A stretch of DNA of 64,000 nt from Mycolicibacterium gadium (GCF_010728925.1 NZ_AP022608.1:5270001-5334000); one strand, 5' to 3'; numbered from the stretch's first letter, positions 10,465 through 19,869 are shown. Program-made: numbers and translations. The notes: generated by a model not told the origin, from the sequence alone.

Positions 10465-11377
10465 CGAAGACGGTCGTCCAGTCGTTCTTCATGCTCACGA
10501 CGGTCCAGCCGAACTGATCGGCATGGTCCAGGATGCGCTCTGCCCCCGCGGTGTAGTCGAACTCGCGTTCGCCGTCGTCGTGCAACACCACCAGTCGCAT
10601 AGCCGCGGCTCCCGGTTTACCGGAATAGTGCAGCATCTCGTCGTCGCCGTTCGAGTTGCCGGCCGACAAGATGGGGCGGCGGCCGATCCGGCTCCAGATG
10701 CGAACCGGCTTCTCGGGTCCGTCGTCGAACACATCGAGTGCCGGTTGAATCAACAGCTCACCGTGACCGTCCGCCCCCTCGAACTTCAGATTCTGCGCGG
10801 TGCCCACGACGCGTTCAGGCGGTATGCCGTAAATCTGCGAGGTGACGGGGCGCATGAAATCTCGGCCGCCGCCCGACACGATGTAGCACGTGAACCCGTT
10901 GGTCTCGAGGTATCGCAGCAGTTCGACCATGGGGGTGTAGGTGCAGTTCAGGTATGGGCGACCGAGGGTGGGGTGATTGGCCTCGGCGTAGAACTTGCCG
11001 ACCAGCGCCGCATGATCGTCGACCGTCATCGACGCATGCAACGACATGATCCCGCCCGCAAGCACTTTCAGGTCGGTGTCGTCGCCCTGGTAGTGCTTGG
11101 TGATGGCCCCGCCGAACCATTGCAGATCACCCGCGACGGCCGCCTTGTACGGCTGCTGATCGGCCAACGACCCGTCGGCCGCCGCTTTCTCCGCGAGCCG
11201 GCGCACGATGAAGTCGAGCTGGATGTACATCGGCTTCTCGCACCACAGCGTGCCGTCGTTGTCGAAGACCGCGACGCGCTCTTCGGGTACGACGAAATTC
11301 GGGCCCTCGGTGGTGACCCGTCCCACGAAGTCGACGATCGCCGACTTCGTGGGTCCGTCGGTCCACGTGTCGAGCAT
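10457..11377 (-). CDS. HAD-superfamily hydrolase
   Basis: A 306-residue HAD protein with motif I FDNDGTL (nucleophile Asp39, acid/base Asp41), a motif II region YIVSGGG, and a motif IV-like GNSNGDDEM. The PSPase-like architecture has a helical cap after motif I. Phosphomonoesters are the usual substrates; the particular one is unknown. ATG at 11377 shares one base with the stop of the upstream sulfatase (TGATG), and its own end overlaps FGE by 8 bp, so it is tightly coupled in the sulfatase operon and may act on a phosphorylated companion of the sulfated substrate. Confidence 0.85.
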   Translation of the reverse strand: MLDTWTDGPTKSAIVDFVGRVTTEGPNFVVPEERVAVFDNDGTLWCEKPMYIQLDFIVRRLAEKAAADGSLADQQPYKAAVAGDLQWFGGAITKHYQGDDTDLKVLAGGIMSLHASMTVDDHAALVGKFYAEANHPTLGRPYLNCTYTPMVELLRYLETNGFTCYIVSGGGRDFMRPVTSQIYGIPPERVVGTAQNLKFEGADGHGELLIQPALDVFDDGPEKPVRIWSRIGRRPILSAGNSNGDDEMLHYSGKPGAAAMRLVVLHDDGEREFDYTAGAERILDHADQFGWTVVSMKNDWTTVFGD

Positions 11378-12930
11378 CAGCCGCCCCGAGACGCGAGAAA
11401 CTTCTCCAGCTCCTCGACGGCGTTGTTGATCGTGAAGGACGCCGGCTCCTGGCGCGGCGGAAACTCCTTGAACGTCTCCAGGAACCGGTTCACCAGGGCC
11501 GATCCGTAGAACATCAGGAAGAGGCGGTCGATCATCCAGTCCCAGTACGTGTTCGACGTGATGTCCGCGTGTTCGAATGGATCAGTCCGGAGATTGAACA
11601 GTTTCGGTGCGCGGAGTTTGGTGAAGGGTTCAAACCACACCTGCAGCGTGCCGGGGCAGCGCTGTTCCATGAAGACGATCTTCCAGTTGTCGAACCGGAT
11701 GCCCAGCACATCGCCGTCGTCGGAGAAGTAGATCAATCCGCGCCGCGGGCTCTCGTCGACTTCACCGGTGAGATACGGCAGCAGGTTGTATCCGTCGATG
11801 TGCACCTTGTATTCGGTGTTTCCGTCGGCGCCGGCCTTGTGGCCCTTCTTCAGCTTCTCGACGATGTCGGGGTCGCCCGCTGCGGCGGCGAAGGTGGGTA
11901 GCCAGTCGTGGTGTTGCACAATCTCGTTCGACACCGAACCCGGCTTGATCTTTCCCGGCCAGCGAATCATTTCTGGAATGCGGAATGCGCCCTCCCAGTT
12001 GGTGGCCTTCTCGCTGCGGAATGGCGTGGTGGCACCGTCCGGCCAGCTGTTGGCATGTGGCCCATTGTCGGTGCTGTAGATGACGATGGTGTCCTCGGCG
12101 ATGCCCAGCTCATCGAGGAGATCGAGCAGTGTGCCGACGTTGCGGTCGTGGTCGATCATCGTGTCGTGGTACGGCGATTGCCAGCGACCGGCCTGTCCGC
12201 GGCTCTCGGGCTTGGTGTGGGTCCGGAAGTGCATGTGGGTCATGTTCATCCAGACGAAGAACGGGGTATCCGCCTCGTGTTGACGTCGGATGAAATCGGC
12301 ACACGCCGTAGTGGTTTCGTCGTCGACGGTCTCCATCCGCTTTTTGGTCAGCGGGCCGGTGTCCTCAATGCGTTGCTTGCCCACCGGGCCGTACCGCTCG
12401 TCGACCTCGCCCGAGTCCTCCTCCGTCGCCCACGAGTGGATGACGCCGCGAGGCAGTAGTGCCTTGCGCAGGAGTGGCGCCTCCTCGGCCGTCGGATAGT
12501 CCTCGTGCTCGGGTTCCTCTTCGGCGTTGAGGTGGTACAGGTTTCCGAAGAATTCATCAAATCCGTGGGCGGTCGGCAAGAACTTGTTGAGGTCGCCCAG
12601 GTGGTTCTTGCCGAACTGTCCGGTGGCGTACCCCATCGGTTTGAGTACCTCGGCGATCGTCGGGTCCTCTTTCTGCAAGCCGACATCGACACCCGGCATG
12701 CCGACCTTGCTCATACCGGTGCGGTACACGCTCTGTCCGGTGATGAACGACGATCTCCCCGCCGTGCAGCTCTGTTCGCCGTACGAATCGGTGAAGAGCA
12801 TTCCTTCATCCGCGATCCGGTCGATGTTGGGCGTGAAGTAGCCCATCATGCCGCGGCTGTAGCAGCTCAGGTTTTGGATGCCGATGTCGTCGCCCCAAAT
12901 GACGAGAATGTTCGGTTTCGAATCGGGTAT
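11377..12930 (-). CDS. Type I sulfatase (arylsulfatase family), apparent AUA start
   Basis: About 517 residues if read from an ATA at 12930. The formylglycine motif is CTAGR with the cysteine at residue 55; the calcium-binding Asp pair is D14-D15 in NILVIWGDD; and the late STDNGPH motif is present. The first in-frame ATG (12849) would remove the metal-binding pair and is unlikely. Alignment with the upstream paralogue puts its ATG exactly at the ATA (IPDSKPNILV versus MPNGKPNILV), and AAGGA lies 7 bases before it. The upstream sulfatase ends in frame only one codon earlier (TGA 12934-12936), so UGA readthrough is the alternative. It hydrolyses sulfate esters; the natural substrate is unknown. 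Confidence 0.82.
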   Translation of the reverse strand: MPDSKPNILVIWGDDIGIQNLSCYSRGMMGYFTPNIDRIADEGMLFTDSYGEQSCTAGRSSFITGQSVYRTGMSKVGMPGVDVGLQKEDPTIAEVLKPMGYATGQFGKNHLGDLNKFLPTAHGFDEFFGNLYHLNAEEEPEHEDYPTAEEAPLLRKALLPRGVIHSWATEEDSGEVDERYGPVGKQRIEDTGPLTKKRMETVDDETTTACADFIRRQHEADTPFFVWMNMTHMHFRTHTKPESRGQAGRWQSPYHDTMIDHDRNVGTLLDLLDELGIAEDTIVIYSTDNGPHANSWPDGATTPFRSEKATNWEGAFRIPEMIRWPGKIKPGSVSNEIVQHHDWLPTFAAAAGDPDIVEKLKKGHKAGADGNTEYKVHIDGYNLLPYLTGEVDESPRRGLIYFSDDGDVLGIRFDNWKIVFMEQRCPGTLQVWFEPFTKLRAPKLFNLRTDPFEHADITSNTYWDWMIDRLFLMFYGSALVNRFLETFKEFPPRQEPASFTINNAVEELEKFLASRGG

Positions 12931-12933
12931 GTC

Positions 12934-14475
12934 TCAATCCTTCGCTAGAAATTCGTGCAGCTTCTCGACAGCCTGGTCCACGCTGAAGCTGGCCGGAGCG
13001 TGCCGCGGTCGGAACTCTTTGAACGTCTCGAGGAACTTCGTCGCCATCGCAGTCGCGTAGAACACGAAGTAGTCGTGACGCAGTAACCACTCGTAGTAGG
13101 TGTTCGAGGTGATGTCCGCGTACTCGAAGGGGTCGGTGCGCAGGTTGAACAGCTTGGGCACCCGCAGCGGGGTGAACGGCTCCGCCCAGATCCGCAGCGT
13201 GCCCTGACAGCGCTGTTCCATGAAGACGATCTTCCAATTCTCGAACCGCATGGCGACCAGGTCGCCGTCGTCGGAGAAGTAGAAGAATCCGCGCCGCGGG
13301 CTCTCATCGGCTTCGCCGGTCAGGTAGGGCAGCAAGTTGAAGCCGTCGACGTGGACCTTGTACTCGGTGTCCCCGATGGTGTAACCCTTCTTCAGCTTGT
13401 TACTGATGTCCGGATCGCCGGCCGCGGCCAGCAGGGTGGGAAGCCAATCATGATGCTGGATAATCTCGTTGGACACTGCGCCAGCCTCGATCTTGCCGGG
13501 CCAGCGGATCAGTTCCGGTACCCGGAACGCACCCTCCCAGTTGGTGTCCTTCTCGCTACGGAACGGTGTGGTGCCTGCATCGGGCCAGGTGTTGCGGTGT
13601 GGACCGTTGTCAGTCGAATAGATGACGATGGTGTCCTCGGCGATGCCGAGTTCGTCGAGGACGTCGAGCACCGTGCCGACGTTGCGGTCGTGGTCGATCA
13701 TCGCGTCGTGGTACTCGGACTGCCACAGCCCTGCCTGTCCCCGGCTCTCCGGCTTGAGGTGGGTGTAGAGGTGCATGTGGGTGAAGTTGCACCAGACGAA
13801 GAACGGATTGCCCTCGTCATGCTGGCGCTTGATGTAGTCGACGGTCGCGTCGGCGATGTCGTCGTCGATGGTCTCCATCCGTTTGGTGTCGAGTGGTCCG
13901 GTGTCCTCGATCGTTTGCTTGCCAACGGGCCCGTACTTCGGGTCGTCGGGTTCCGTCGACACCTCGTCGATTGCCCGGCACTTCATCACACCGCGGGGTT
14001 TGGCGAGGTTGTAGAGACGCGGGTAGCGGTCCTCGTGCGGATAGTCGTAGCTCTCCGGTTCCTCCTCGGCGTTGAGGTGGTAGAGGTTGCCGTAGAACTC
14101 ATCGAACCCGTGCACAGTCGGCAGGTACTTGTTGAGATCGCCGAAGTGGTTCTTGCCGAACTGCCCCGTGGCGTAGCCCAGCGGCTTCAACAGTTCGGCG
14201 ATCGTCGGGTCCTCGGCGGCCCAGCCGATGTCCGCGCCGGGTATGCCCACCTTGCTCATGCCGGTCCGGTAGACACTTTGCCCACTGATGAAAGCGGCAC
14301 GGCCTGCGGTGCAGCTTTGCTCGCCGTACGAGTCGGTGAATCGCATGCCCTCGGCGGCGATGCGGTCGATGTTCGGGGTGCGGTAGCCCATCAGGCCGTC
14401 GCTGTAGCAGCTCAGGTTGCTGATTCCGATGTCATCGCCCCAGATGACCAGGATGTTGGGTTTGCCATTCGGCAT
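12934..14475 (-). CDS. Type I sulfatase (arylsulfatase family)
   Basis: A 513-residue sulfatase with metal-binding D14-D15 in NILVIWGDD, formylglycine motif CTAGR (Cys55), and the conserved STDNGPH segment. No signal peptide is visible, so it should be cytoplasmic. The ATG at 14475 follows GGAAGGAG at a 7-base spacing; the longer frame to 14523 is rejected. It is very similar along its whole length to the next gene, which indicates tandem duplication, and heads the operon sulfatase-sulfatase-HAD-FGE. CxAxR substrates need FGE, which the operon supplies. Confidence 0.93.
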   Translation of the reverse strand: MPNGKPNILVIWGDDIGISNLSCYSDGLMGYRTPNIDRIAAEGMRFTDSYGEQSCTAGRAAFISGQSVYRTGMSKVGIPGADIGWAAEDPTIAELLKPLGYATGQFGKNHFGDLNKYLPTVHGFDEFYGNLYHLNAEEEPESYDYPHEDRYPRLYNLAKPRGVMKCRAIDEVSTEPDDPKYGPVGKQTIEDTGPLDTKRMETIDDDIADATVDYIKRQHDEGNPFFVWCNFTHMHLYTHLKPESRGQAGLWQSEYHDAMIDHDRNVGTVLDVLDELGIAEDTIVIYSTDNGPHRNTWPDAGTTPFRSEKDTNWEGAFRVPELIRWPGKIEAGAVSNEIIQHHDWLPTLLAAAGDPDISNKLKKGYTIGDTEYKVHVDGFNLLPYLTGEADESPRRGFFYFSDDGDLVAMRFENWKIVFMEQRCQGTLRIWAEPFTPLRVPKLFNLRTDPFEYADITSNTYYEWLLRHDYFVFYATAMATKFLETFKEFRPRHAPASFSVDQAVEKLHEFLAKD

Positions 14476-14599
14476 GAGTGCACTCCTTCCAGCGCGGCCA
14501 AGGCGAACGCTATGCCGTCTCAAGGCAATTCGTGCTGGAAAAGCTGCGCTTCTCAGGAGATATTCATGTGCGCGCGCACAGGCGGCGCGGCCCGCGGGG

Positions 14600-15712
14600 C
14601 TATCCCTCCGGCACTGCTGGAGTGACTGCGGAGACCACCGGTTCCTTGCCCGCCGCCTTCATCTGGTGGAAGAGGTCCACGTAGTAGGGCAGGCACTCTT
14701 TCATCGCCTGCTCGGTGGTGAACAGCGGCTCGTATCCGAGGTCGCGCTTCGCCTTGGCGATGGAGAAATAGTTGTCGAGGTACAGCCGCTCTACGCCGAG
14801 GGGTTCGATCATCGGCTTGGGGATGCCGAACTTGAAGTGGAACCACTGCCACACCGTCATCGCGAACCACACCAGCCGGCCAGGCACGCGGATCTTCGGA
14901 TACTTCTGACCGCACGCCTCCACGACGGGCCGGGAGAACTCGAACATGTTGATCGGGTCGCCGTCGTTGATGAAGTACGCCTGCCCAGGTGCGCTCCCGC
15001 CGGGCACCAGATGCTGCGCGGCGAGGATGAAACCGTGAATCAGGTTGTGCACGTAGGAGTTGTCGAGCTTGACGTTCTTGCCGCCGACGAGCACCTTGAC
15101 GTGTCCGGCGAGCACGCTTTCAAAAACCTTGCGGAACATCGTCTGGTCGCCGCGGCCCCAGATGCCGCTGGGCCGGATCGAGCAGGTGAGCAGACCGCCC
15201 TGACCGTTCTGCGACAGCACGAACTTCTCCGCGACCACCTTCGTCTCGGTGTAGAGGTCGTTGAAGCGTTCGGTGTAGGGCAGGGTTTCGTCTCCGCCGG
15301 AGATCTTCTTGCCGCCCATCACGACGCTGTTGGATGCGGTGTAGACGAAGCGCTTCACCCCGGCCGCCTGCGCCGCGTGCACCAGGTTCTCGGTGCCTGT
15401 GACGTTGACCGAGAAGCTGCGCCTGCGGTATTCCTCGGTGACCGACGCGCCGCCCATCAGGTCGATGATCGCGGCGGTGTGGAACACGGTGTCCACGCCG
15501 GCGACGGCGGCGGCGACGGTCTCTTCGTCGCAGATGTCACCCTCGAGGACTTCGAGCCGCGGCTGTGCGGGCAGCGGCGAGGGGGCGCGATCGAACGAGC
15601 GGACGTCGTGTCCGCGCTCGAGTAGTTCGGTCACCAGGTTGGCGCCGACGAATCCGGAGCCACCGGTGACGAGGACGCGGCCGAGTTCGGTGGTCAACGT
15701 TGAATCACCCAT
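14600..15712 (-). CDS. 3beta-hydroxysteroid dehydrogenase / cholesterol dehydrogenase (Rv1106c-like)
   Basis: A 370-residue extended SDR of the 3beta-HSD family. The Rossmann motif GGSGFVG is at residues 17-23 and the catalytic pair YTETK gives Tyr154 and Lys158. The mycobacterial enzyme oxidises the 3beta-hydroxyl of cholesterol and isomerises the double bond to cholest-4-en-3-one, the first step of ring degradation. Position upstream of xseB/xseA matches Rv1106c. The ATG at 15712 is 16 bp downstream of a KstR-like palindrome. In M. smegmatis the promoter of the equivalent gene is known to be KstR-dependent, which supports both the call and the operator. Confidence 0.93.
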   Translation of the reverse strand: MGDSTLTTELGRVLVTGGSGFVGANLVTELLERGHDVRSFDRAPSPLPAQPRLEVLEGDICDEETVAAAVAGVDTVFHTAAIIDLMGGASVTEEYRRRSFSVNVTGTENLVHAAQAAGVKRFVYTASNSVVMGGKKISGGDETLPYTERFNDLYTETKVVAEKFVLSQNGQGGLLTCSIRPSGIWGRGDQTMFRKVFESVLAGHVKVLVGGKNVKLDNSYVHNLIHGFILAAQHLVPGGSAPGQAYFINDGDPINMFEFSRPVVEACGQKYPKIRVPGRLVWFAMTVWQWFHFKFGIPKPMIEPLGVERLYLDNYFSIAKAKRDLGYEPLFTTEQAMKECLPYYVDLFHQMKAAGKEPVVSAVTPAVPEG

Positions 15713-15727
15713 GCCGAGCAGAATAAC

Positions 15728-15741
15728 TGAAACGTGTTACA
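15728..15741. promoter_or_regulatory. KstR-like operator upstream of 3beta-HSD
   Basis: TGAAACGTGTTACA fits TnnAACnnGTTnnA at every fixed position, and the flanking bases extend it to C...G at 15727-15742. It ends 16 bp before the 3beta-HSD ATG, so a bound repressor would cover the transcription start. This is the best supported of the three sites, because KstR control of the orthologous promoter is established in M. smegmatis. Confidence 0.75.
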
Positions 15742-15775
15742 GTTTCGACCCTCAATGCGGGAAATGGTTCCGATC

Positions 15776-15988
15776 TCAACTTTCTCCCGCGTCCTTGGCC
15801 GCCAGCGCATCCTCCACCCGCTTACGCGCTCCCGCGAGGTGCTCCTCGCATCGTTTGGCCAGCTCCTCACCCCTTTCCCACAACTTCAGCGAGGTGTCCA
15901 GGTCGAGCCCGCCCTGCTCCAACTGCTGCACCACGGCGATCAGCTCATCGCGGGCTTCTTCGTACCCCAGCTGACTAATGGGCTTCAT
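15776..15988 (-). CDS. xseB: Exodeoxyribonuclease VII small subunit
   Basis: A 70-residue all-helical protein with the XseB pattern (SYEEA-like [37 protein letters not shown]). Several XseB copies bind one XseA to form the enzyme that degrades single-stranded DNA in both directions. The start is ATG at 15988, overlapping the xseA stop by 4 bp (ATGA), so the two subunits are translationally coupled. Confidence 0.95.
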   Translation of the reverse strand: MKPISQLGYEEARDELIAVVQQLEQGGLDLDTSLKLWERGEELAKRCEEHLAGARKRVEDALAAKDAGES

Positions 15989-17217
15989 TCAATGTCCCCT
16001 TCTGGGCCGTCGCTGACCGCTGTGATCGCGCCGTCGGCCACCCGCACCCGAAGCCGGACGCCTGACGGCGCGTCGGCGGTGGTCCGCAGCACCCTGGCAT
16101 CCGGCAGAGTCTGCACCACCGCGTAGCCGCGGGCGAGGGTCGCCGCGGGTCCCAGTGTGGCCAGTCGCGCCGACAGGTGCTCGACCCGGTCGGCTTCGGC
16201 AGCCACCAGACGGGCGATGTCGCGGCGGGCCGCCGCACGGGCGCGATGTACCTCCTCGGAGCGGGCGTTGATTGCGGCCAGCGGTGCGGCGAGCACCGGC
16301 CGGCTGCGCAACTGGTCCAAGTGGTGTTGTTCACGGTGCACCCAGTTTCGCAGTGCACGACCGCCGCGCCGGCACAGATCCCGGATGCCGGCCTGTTCGG
16401 CGGCGGCGTCGGGAACGATGCGTTTGGCCGCGTCGGTCGGTGTGGCGGCGCGTACGTCCGCGACCAGATCGCACAGCGGATTGTCGGGTTCGTGACCGAT
16501 GGCGCTCACGATCGGCGTTGTGCACCTGGCGATCTCGCGGCACAGCGTTTCGTCGTAAAAGGGCAGCAGCGCGTCGATGTCACCACCGCCGCGCGCGATC
16601 ACGATGACGTCGACGTCGGGGTCGGCATCTAGCTCACGCAGCGCTTCCACGACCTGCGACACCGTGCTGGGGCCCTGTACCGCCGTGTTGCGGATCGCAA
16701 ACCGCACTGCGGGCCAACGACTTTGCGCGACGGAGACGACGTCGCGTTCGGCGGCTGAGGCGCGTCCGGTGATCAGTCCGATGGTGTGCGGCAGAAAGGG
16801 CAGCGGCCGTTTGAGGCGCGGATCGAACAGGCCCTCGGCCTCCAGTAGTTTGCGTAATCGTTCGATACGCTCGAGCAGCTCACCGAGGCCGACAGCGCGA
16901 ATCTCGCTGACGCGCAAAGAGACTGAGCCTCGTGCGGTGTGAAACGCCAACTTGCCGAACATGATGACCTGCACGCCCTCGGCCAGTTGGACCGGCGCGT
17001 TCGCTACCAGGTCCCGTGGGCACACCACGGACAGCGACATGTCAGCGGCCGGGTCGCGAAGCATGATGAACGCGACGGTGGGCCGTAGGTTCAGCTGGGC
17101 GATCTGGCCCTCGACCCAAATGGTGCCGAGTTTGTCGATGTACTTGGCGACGCGGGTGGAAACCGCGCGAACAGGCCAGGGGTTGTCGGGGGACTTACCC
17201 GGCTCGGCGTCCGTCAT
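15985..17217 (-). CDS. xseA: Exodeoxyribonuclease VII large subunit
   Basis: The 410-residue catalytic subunit. An N-terminal OB fold (about residues 10-115) precedes the catalytic domain with [23 protein letters not shown] and [11 protein letters not shown], and a coiled-coil C-terminal region ends in LARGYAVVQ. It acts with XseB in single-strand DNA processing during repair. ATG at 17217; order lipid-droplet protein, xseA, xseB, 3beta-HSD on one strand equals Rv1109c to Rv1106c. Confidence 0.96.
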   Translation of the reverse strand: MTDAEPGKSPDNPWPVRAVSTRVAKYIDKLGTIWVEGQIAQLNLRPTVAFIMLRDPAADMSLSVVCPRDLVANAPVQLAEGVQVIMFGKLAFHTARGSVSLRVSEIRAVGLGELLERIERLRKLLEAEGLFDPRLKRPLPFLPHTIGLITGRASAAERDVVSVAQSRWPAVRFAIRNTAVQGPSTVSQVVEALRELDADPDVDVIVIARGGGDIDALLPFYDETLCREIARCTTPIVSAIGHEPDNPLCDLVADVRAATPTDAAKRIVPDAAAEQAGIRDLCRRGGRALRNWVHREQHHLDQLRSRPVLAAPLAAINARSEEVHRARAAARRDIARLVAAEADRVEHLSARLATLGPAATLARGYAVVQTLPDARVLRTTADAPSGVRLRVRVADGAITAVSDGPEGDIE

Positions 17218-17238
17218 ATTCCCGCGCGGCTGGGGTCG

Positions 17239-17802
17239 TCACTTCGCGGTCGCGCGAGTGATCCTGTTGGAAAGCAGCGTCTGGAAGGGTGCGCGAGCCT
17301 TGGAGGCTTCCTCGTACGCGAGCAGGGCCTCCAGGTCCGCGACCCGCAGTGTCGTCAAACGTGCCCGCAGCTGTGCCAGGGTGAGCGTCTCGTATTCGAG
17401 TTCCTCGACGATCTCGGGCACGCTCTCCGACGTCGTCCGCACGATCGGCTCGGGCTCGGACTTCTTGTCGGTGGCGGGTTCGCCGCCGGTGAAGAGCGCG
17501 AATCGCCCCTCGGTGAGGCGTTCCCCGTCGGCCACCGGCGTCGCAGGGGCGTCCTCGAGGTCCTCGTCGAAGGTGGCCCACTCTGGTTGCTCGTCCTTCG
17601 GCGGAAAGAGCGACTCGAGTGCCTCGTCGCCCTTGATCACCAGGTCAGCGACGTCCTGCTGCATTTTCATGACGAGGTGCGCAAGCTGACTGGCCACGGT
17701 CATCGGGTACGTGAGTATCGTCTGCGGAATCTTGCGGGTTTCCTCGATGGCGGTCACTGCCGCCCCTACCAGCAGACGGACCCCATATGGTGCGGTTGCC
17801 AT
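17239..17802 (-). CDS. Lipid droplet-associated protein family (Rv1109c-like)
   Basis: A 187-residue protein with a mostly helical, moderately hydrophobic N-terminal part ([22 protein letters not shown] and the following 30 residues), then an acidic central linker, and a C-terminal helical domain ([26 protein letters not shown]) that resembles short helical repeats of other actinobacterial proteins. The family is annotated as lipid-droplet-associated in mycobacteria, from knowledge of the locus rather than any motif seen here. ATG at 17802 is used; an upstream ATG at 17862 would reach into the ispH promoter. It is divergent from ispH and 21 bp before xseA. Confidence 0.75.
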   Translation of the reverse strand: MATAPYGVRLLVGAAVTAIEETRKIPQTILTYPMTVASQLAHLVMKMQQDVADLVIKGDEALESLFPPKDEQPEWATFDEDLEDAPATPVADGERLTEGRFALFTGGEPATDKKSEPEPIVRTTSESVPEIVEELEYETLTLAQLRARLTTLRVADLEALLAYEEASKARAPFQTLLSNRITRATAK

Positions 17803-17818
17803 GGCCTCCACCCTACGG

Positions 17819-17849
17819 TTGGCCTGATTACCCCGCGGGTCAGTACCCT
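17819..17849 (+). promoter_or_regulatory. Candidate promoter for ispH (leaderless)
   Basis: TTGGCC (17819-17824) and TACCCT (17844-17849) are separated by 19 bp and fit the loose mycobacterial SigA pattern with a TANNNT -10 box. Transcription would begin at or next to the ATG at 17856, giving a leaderless message. Consensus inspection only. Confidence 0.4.
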
Positions 17850-17855
17850 GGAAAC

Positions 17856-18857
17856 ATGCCACCGACTATCAATATGGGGATCCCGGGCGCTTCGAGCTCG
17901 GTCACCGGTGGCGTCGCAGGCAAACGGGTGCTGCTGGCCGAGCCGCGCGGCTACTGCGCCGGGGTCGACCGCGCCGTCGAGACCGTGGAGCGCGCACTGG
18001 AGAAGCACGGCGCGCCGGTCTACGTACGCCACGAGATCGTCCACAACGTGCACGTCGTGGAGACGCTGGCCAAGGCGGGCGCGATCTTCGTCGAGGAAAC
18101 CGACGAGGTGCCCGAGGGGGCCATCGTGGTGTTCTCCGCCCACGGCGTGGCCCCGACGGTGCATCAGACCGCCGCCGAGCGCAATCTGAAGGTCATCGAC
18201 GCCACCTGCCCGCTGGTCACCAAGGTGCACAACGAGGCCAAACGTTTCGCCCGGGACGACTACGACATTCTGCTGATCGGTCACGAAGGCCACGAAGAGG
18301 TGGTCGGCACCGCCGGTGAGGCACCCGATCACGTGCAGTTGGTAGACGGTCCCGATTCCGTGGACAACGTCACGATCCGCGACGAGAACAAGATCATCTG
18401 GCTGTCGCAGACCACGCTGAGCGTGGACGAGACGATGGAGACCGTGCGCCGACTGCGGGAACGCTTCCCGACGCTGCAGGATCCCCCCAGCGACGACATC
18501 TGCTACGCCACCCAGAACCGCCAGGTCGCGGTCAAGGCCATGGCGCCGGAATGCCAGCTGGTGATCGTTGTGGGGTCACGCAACTCGTCGAACTCCGTGC
18601 GGTTGGTGGAGGTGGCGCTCAACGCGGGTTCCGATGCCGCCTATCTGGTCGACTACGCCGAGGACATCGACCCGGCGTGGCTCGAAGGGGTGACGACCGT
18701 CGGCGTCACATCGGGTGCGTCGGTGCCGGAACTGCTCGTGCGGGGCGTGCTCGAGCGTCTCGCCGAGCATGGCTACGACACGGTGCAGCCGGTCACCACA
18801 GCCAACGAGACGCTGGTTTTCGCCCTGCCCAGAGAGATCCGGCCCGCCCGCGTCTAG
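17856..18857 (+). CDS. ispH: 4-hydroxy-3-methylbut-2-enyl diphosphate reductase
   Basis: IspH (LytB) performs the last step of the MEP pathway, reducing HMBPP to isopentenyl and dimethylallyl diphosphate with an iron-sulfur cluster. The 333 residues carry the three cluster cysteines: Cys34 in PRGYCAGV, Cys118 in DATCPLV and Cys216 in DICYATQNR. The conserved SAHGV His and the late GSRNSSNS substrate loop are also present. ATG at 17856 is chosen because it lies 7 bp after a good -10 box and the upstream frame has no support. It corresponds to Rv1110 (lytB2). Confidence 0.97.
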   Translation: MPPTINMGIPGASSSVTGGVAGKRVLLAEPRGYCAGVDRAVETVERALEKHGAPVYVRHEIVHNVHVVETLAKAGAIFVEETDEVPEGAIVVFSAHGVAPTVHQTAAERNLKVIDATCPLVTKVHNEAKRFARDDYDILLIGHEGHEEVVGTAGEAPDHVQLVDGPDSVDNVTIRDENKIIWLSQTTLSVDETMETVRRLRERFPTLQDPPSDDICYATQNRQVAVKAMAPECQLVIVVGSRNSSNSVRLVEVALNAGSDAAYLVDYAEDIDPAWLEGVTTVGVTSGASVPELLVRGVLERLAEHGYDTVQPVTTANETLVFALPREIRPARV

Positions 18858-18858
18858 G

Positions 18859-19869
18859 TCAGATGTCGTACTCCCAGCTTTCGACGGCCCGGTCGCGTGA
18901 ACGCGGTGGCCGCCGGTACTGCGCATAGTCGTCGCCGTCTTCTGATCCCCGGTAGCGCACCCGCGACACCGGGTGATGCGTGCCGCTGACGTTGCTGCCG
19001 TGCAGCGGCGGGTCGTCGTCGTAGCGGCGTCGACGCTCGGGCCGCTCGTATCCGCTGCGTCGTTCCGGCGGCGGCGTCGCCCTGCGCTGGCTCGACCCTG
19101 ACCGCGGCTTGCGGCGCGGCGGCTCCATGGGCGGCTCGGCCTGTCGACGCGGGCGTGGGCGCCGCGGCCGGTTTCCCGGTTCGTAGTCCGGCTCGGGGGG
19201 TCGGGCGTGCCGGGAACGCGGTGGGGCGTTGCGGCTTGCGGGTCTGCCGGAGCGACCCGATGCTCGGCTGGGGCGCTCTGCGGCGGTTCGGCGGCGCGGC
19301 GGTTCGTCGGCGTCGGCGGCTTTGGTCTTGGAACCGAGGCCGGCCAGCAGCGTGGACATCTTGGCAATCAACGCGGCTCCCAAACCGCCCTCGCTGGTCT
19401 CGTCCTTATCGGTCGCGGCAGGCGCGCCCCGGCGTGCGGACATTCCGGTGTACCAACGGGCCATGCCTATAAGCAACACCACAGCAGATGTGAAGAACAT
19501 CAGCGGGAAGCGTTCGATCAGCGGGTAGGCGCAGTTGATCAGCATGTCTTTGAAATTCGAGAGCGTGCTGTCGGTGAATACGAAATACGCGCTGGGGACG
19601 GCGCCGAACAGCAGCAGCGGCGGCTGTATGACGGCGGTGAAGACGCCGGACTGTCGCACCGCGAGCACCGCGAAGATACAGCCGACCACATAGGTGCCGG
19701 CAAACACCGACGTCAGTTCTTTGGCGCCCGAGCCGGCGTCGTAGGCGAACCCGACCGCCATCAATGTCGCGGCGATGAGCACCGCACCCCACCAGGGGAC
19801 ACCCGGGATGTTGGGGTGCACGGAACGATGGTCGGCCGCGACGGCCGACCTCGCGCGCTGTGCTGACAC
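18859..19869 (-). CDS. DUF6542 membrane protein with Arg/Pro-rich tail (Rv1111c-like)
   Basis: About 336 residues from a GTG at 19869 (SAQRARSAVAADHRSVHPN). Four membrane segments lie in residues about 25-140, including one at WWGAVLIAATLMAVGFAY, followed by a cytoplasmic tail of 180 residues very rich in Arg, Pro and Ser. The tail is probably disordered and could bind nucleic acid or other proteins. Function unknown. The open frame continues upstream beneath ychF, but that part is antisense shadow. It stops 1 bp after the convergent ispH gene and is divergent from ychF. Confidence 0.85.
   Translation of the reverse strand: MSAQRARSAVAADHRSVHPNIPGVPWWGAVLIAATLMAVGFAYDAGSGAKELTSVFAGTYVVGCIFAVLAVRQSGVFTAVIQPPLLLFGAVPSAYFVFTDSTLSNFKDMLINCAYPLIERFPLMFFTSAVVLLIGMARWYTGMSARRGAPAATDKDETSEGGLGAALIAKMSTLLAGLGSKTKAADADEPPRRRTAAERPSRASGRSGRPASRNAPPRSRHARPPEPDYEPGNRPRRPRPRRQAEPPMEPPRRKPRSGSSQRRATPPPERRSGYERPERRRRYDDDPPLHGSNVSGTHHPVSRVRYRGSEDGDDYAQYRRPPRSRDRAVESWEYDI

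Noticed and set aside
11377..12849. Short form of the second sulfatase starting at ATG 12849
   Set aside because: It would lack NILVIWGDD and its metal-binding Asp pair although the upstream sequence codes for them in the same frame.
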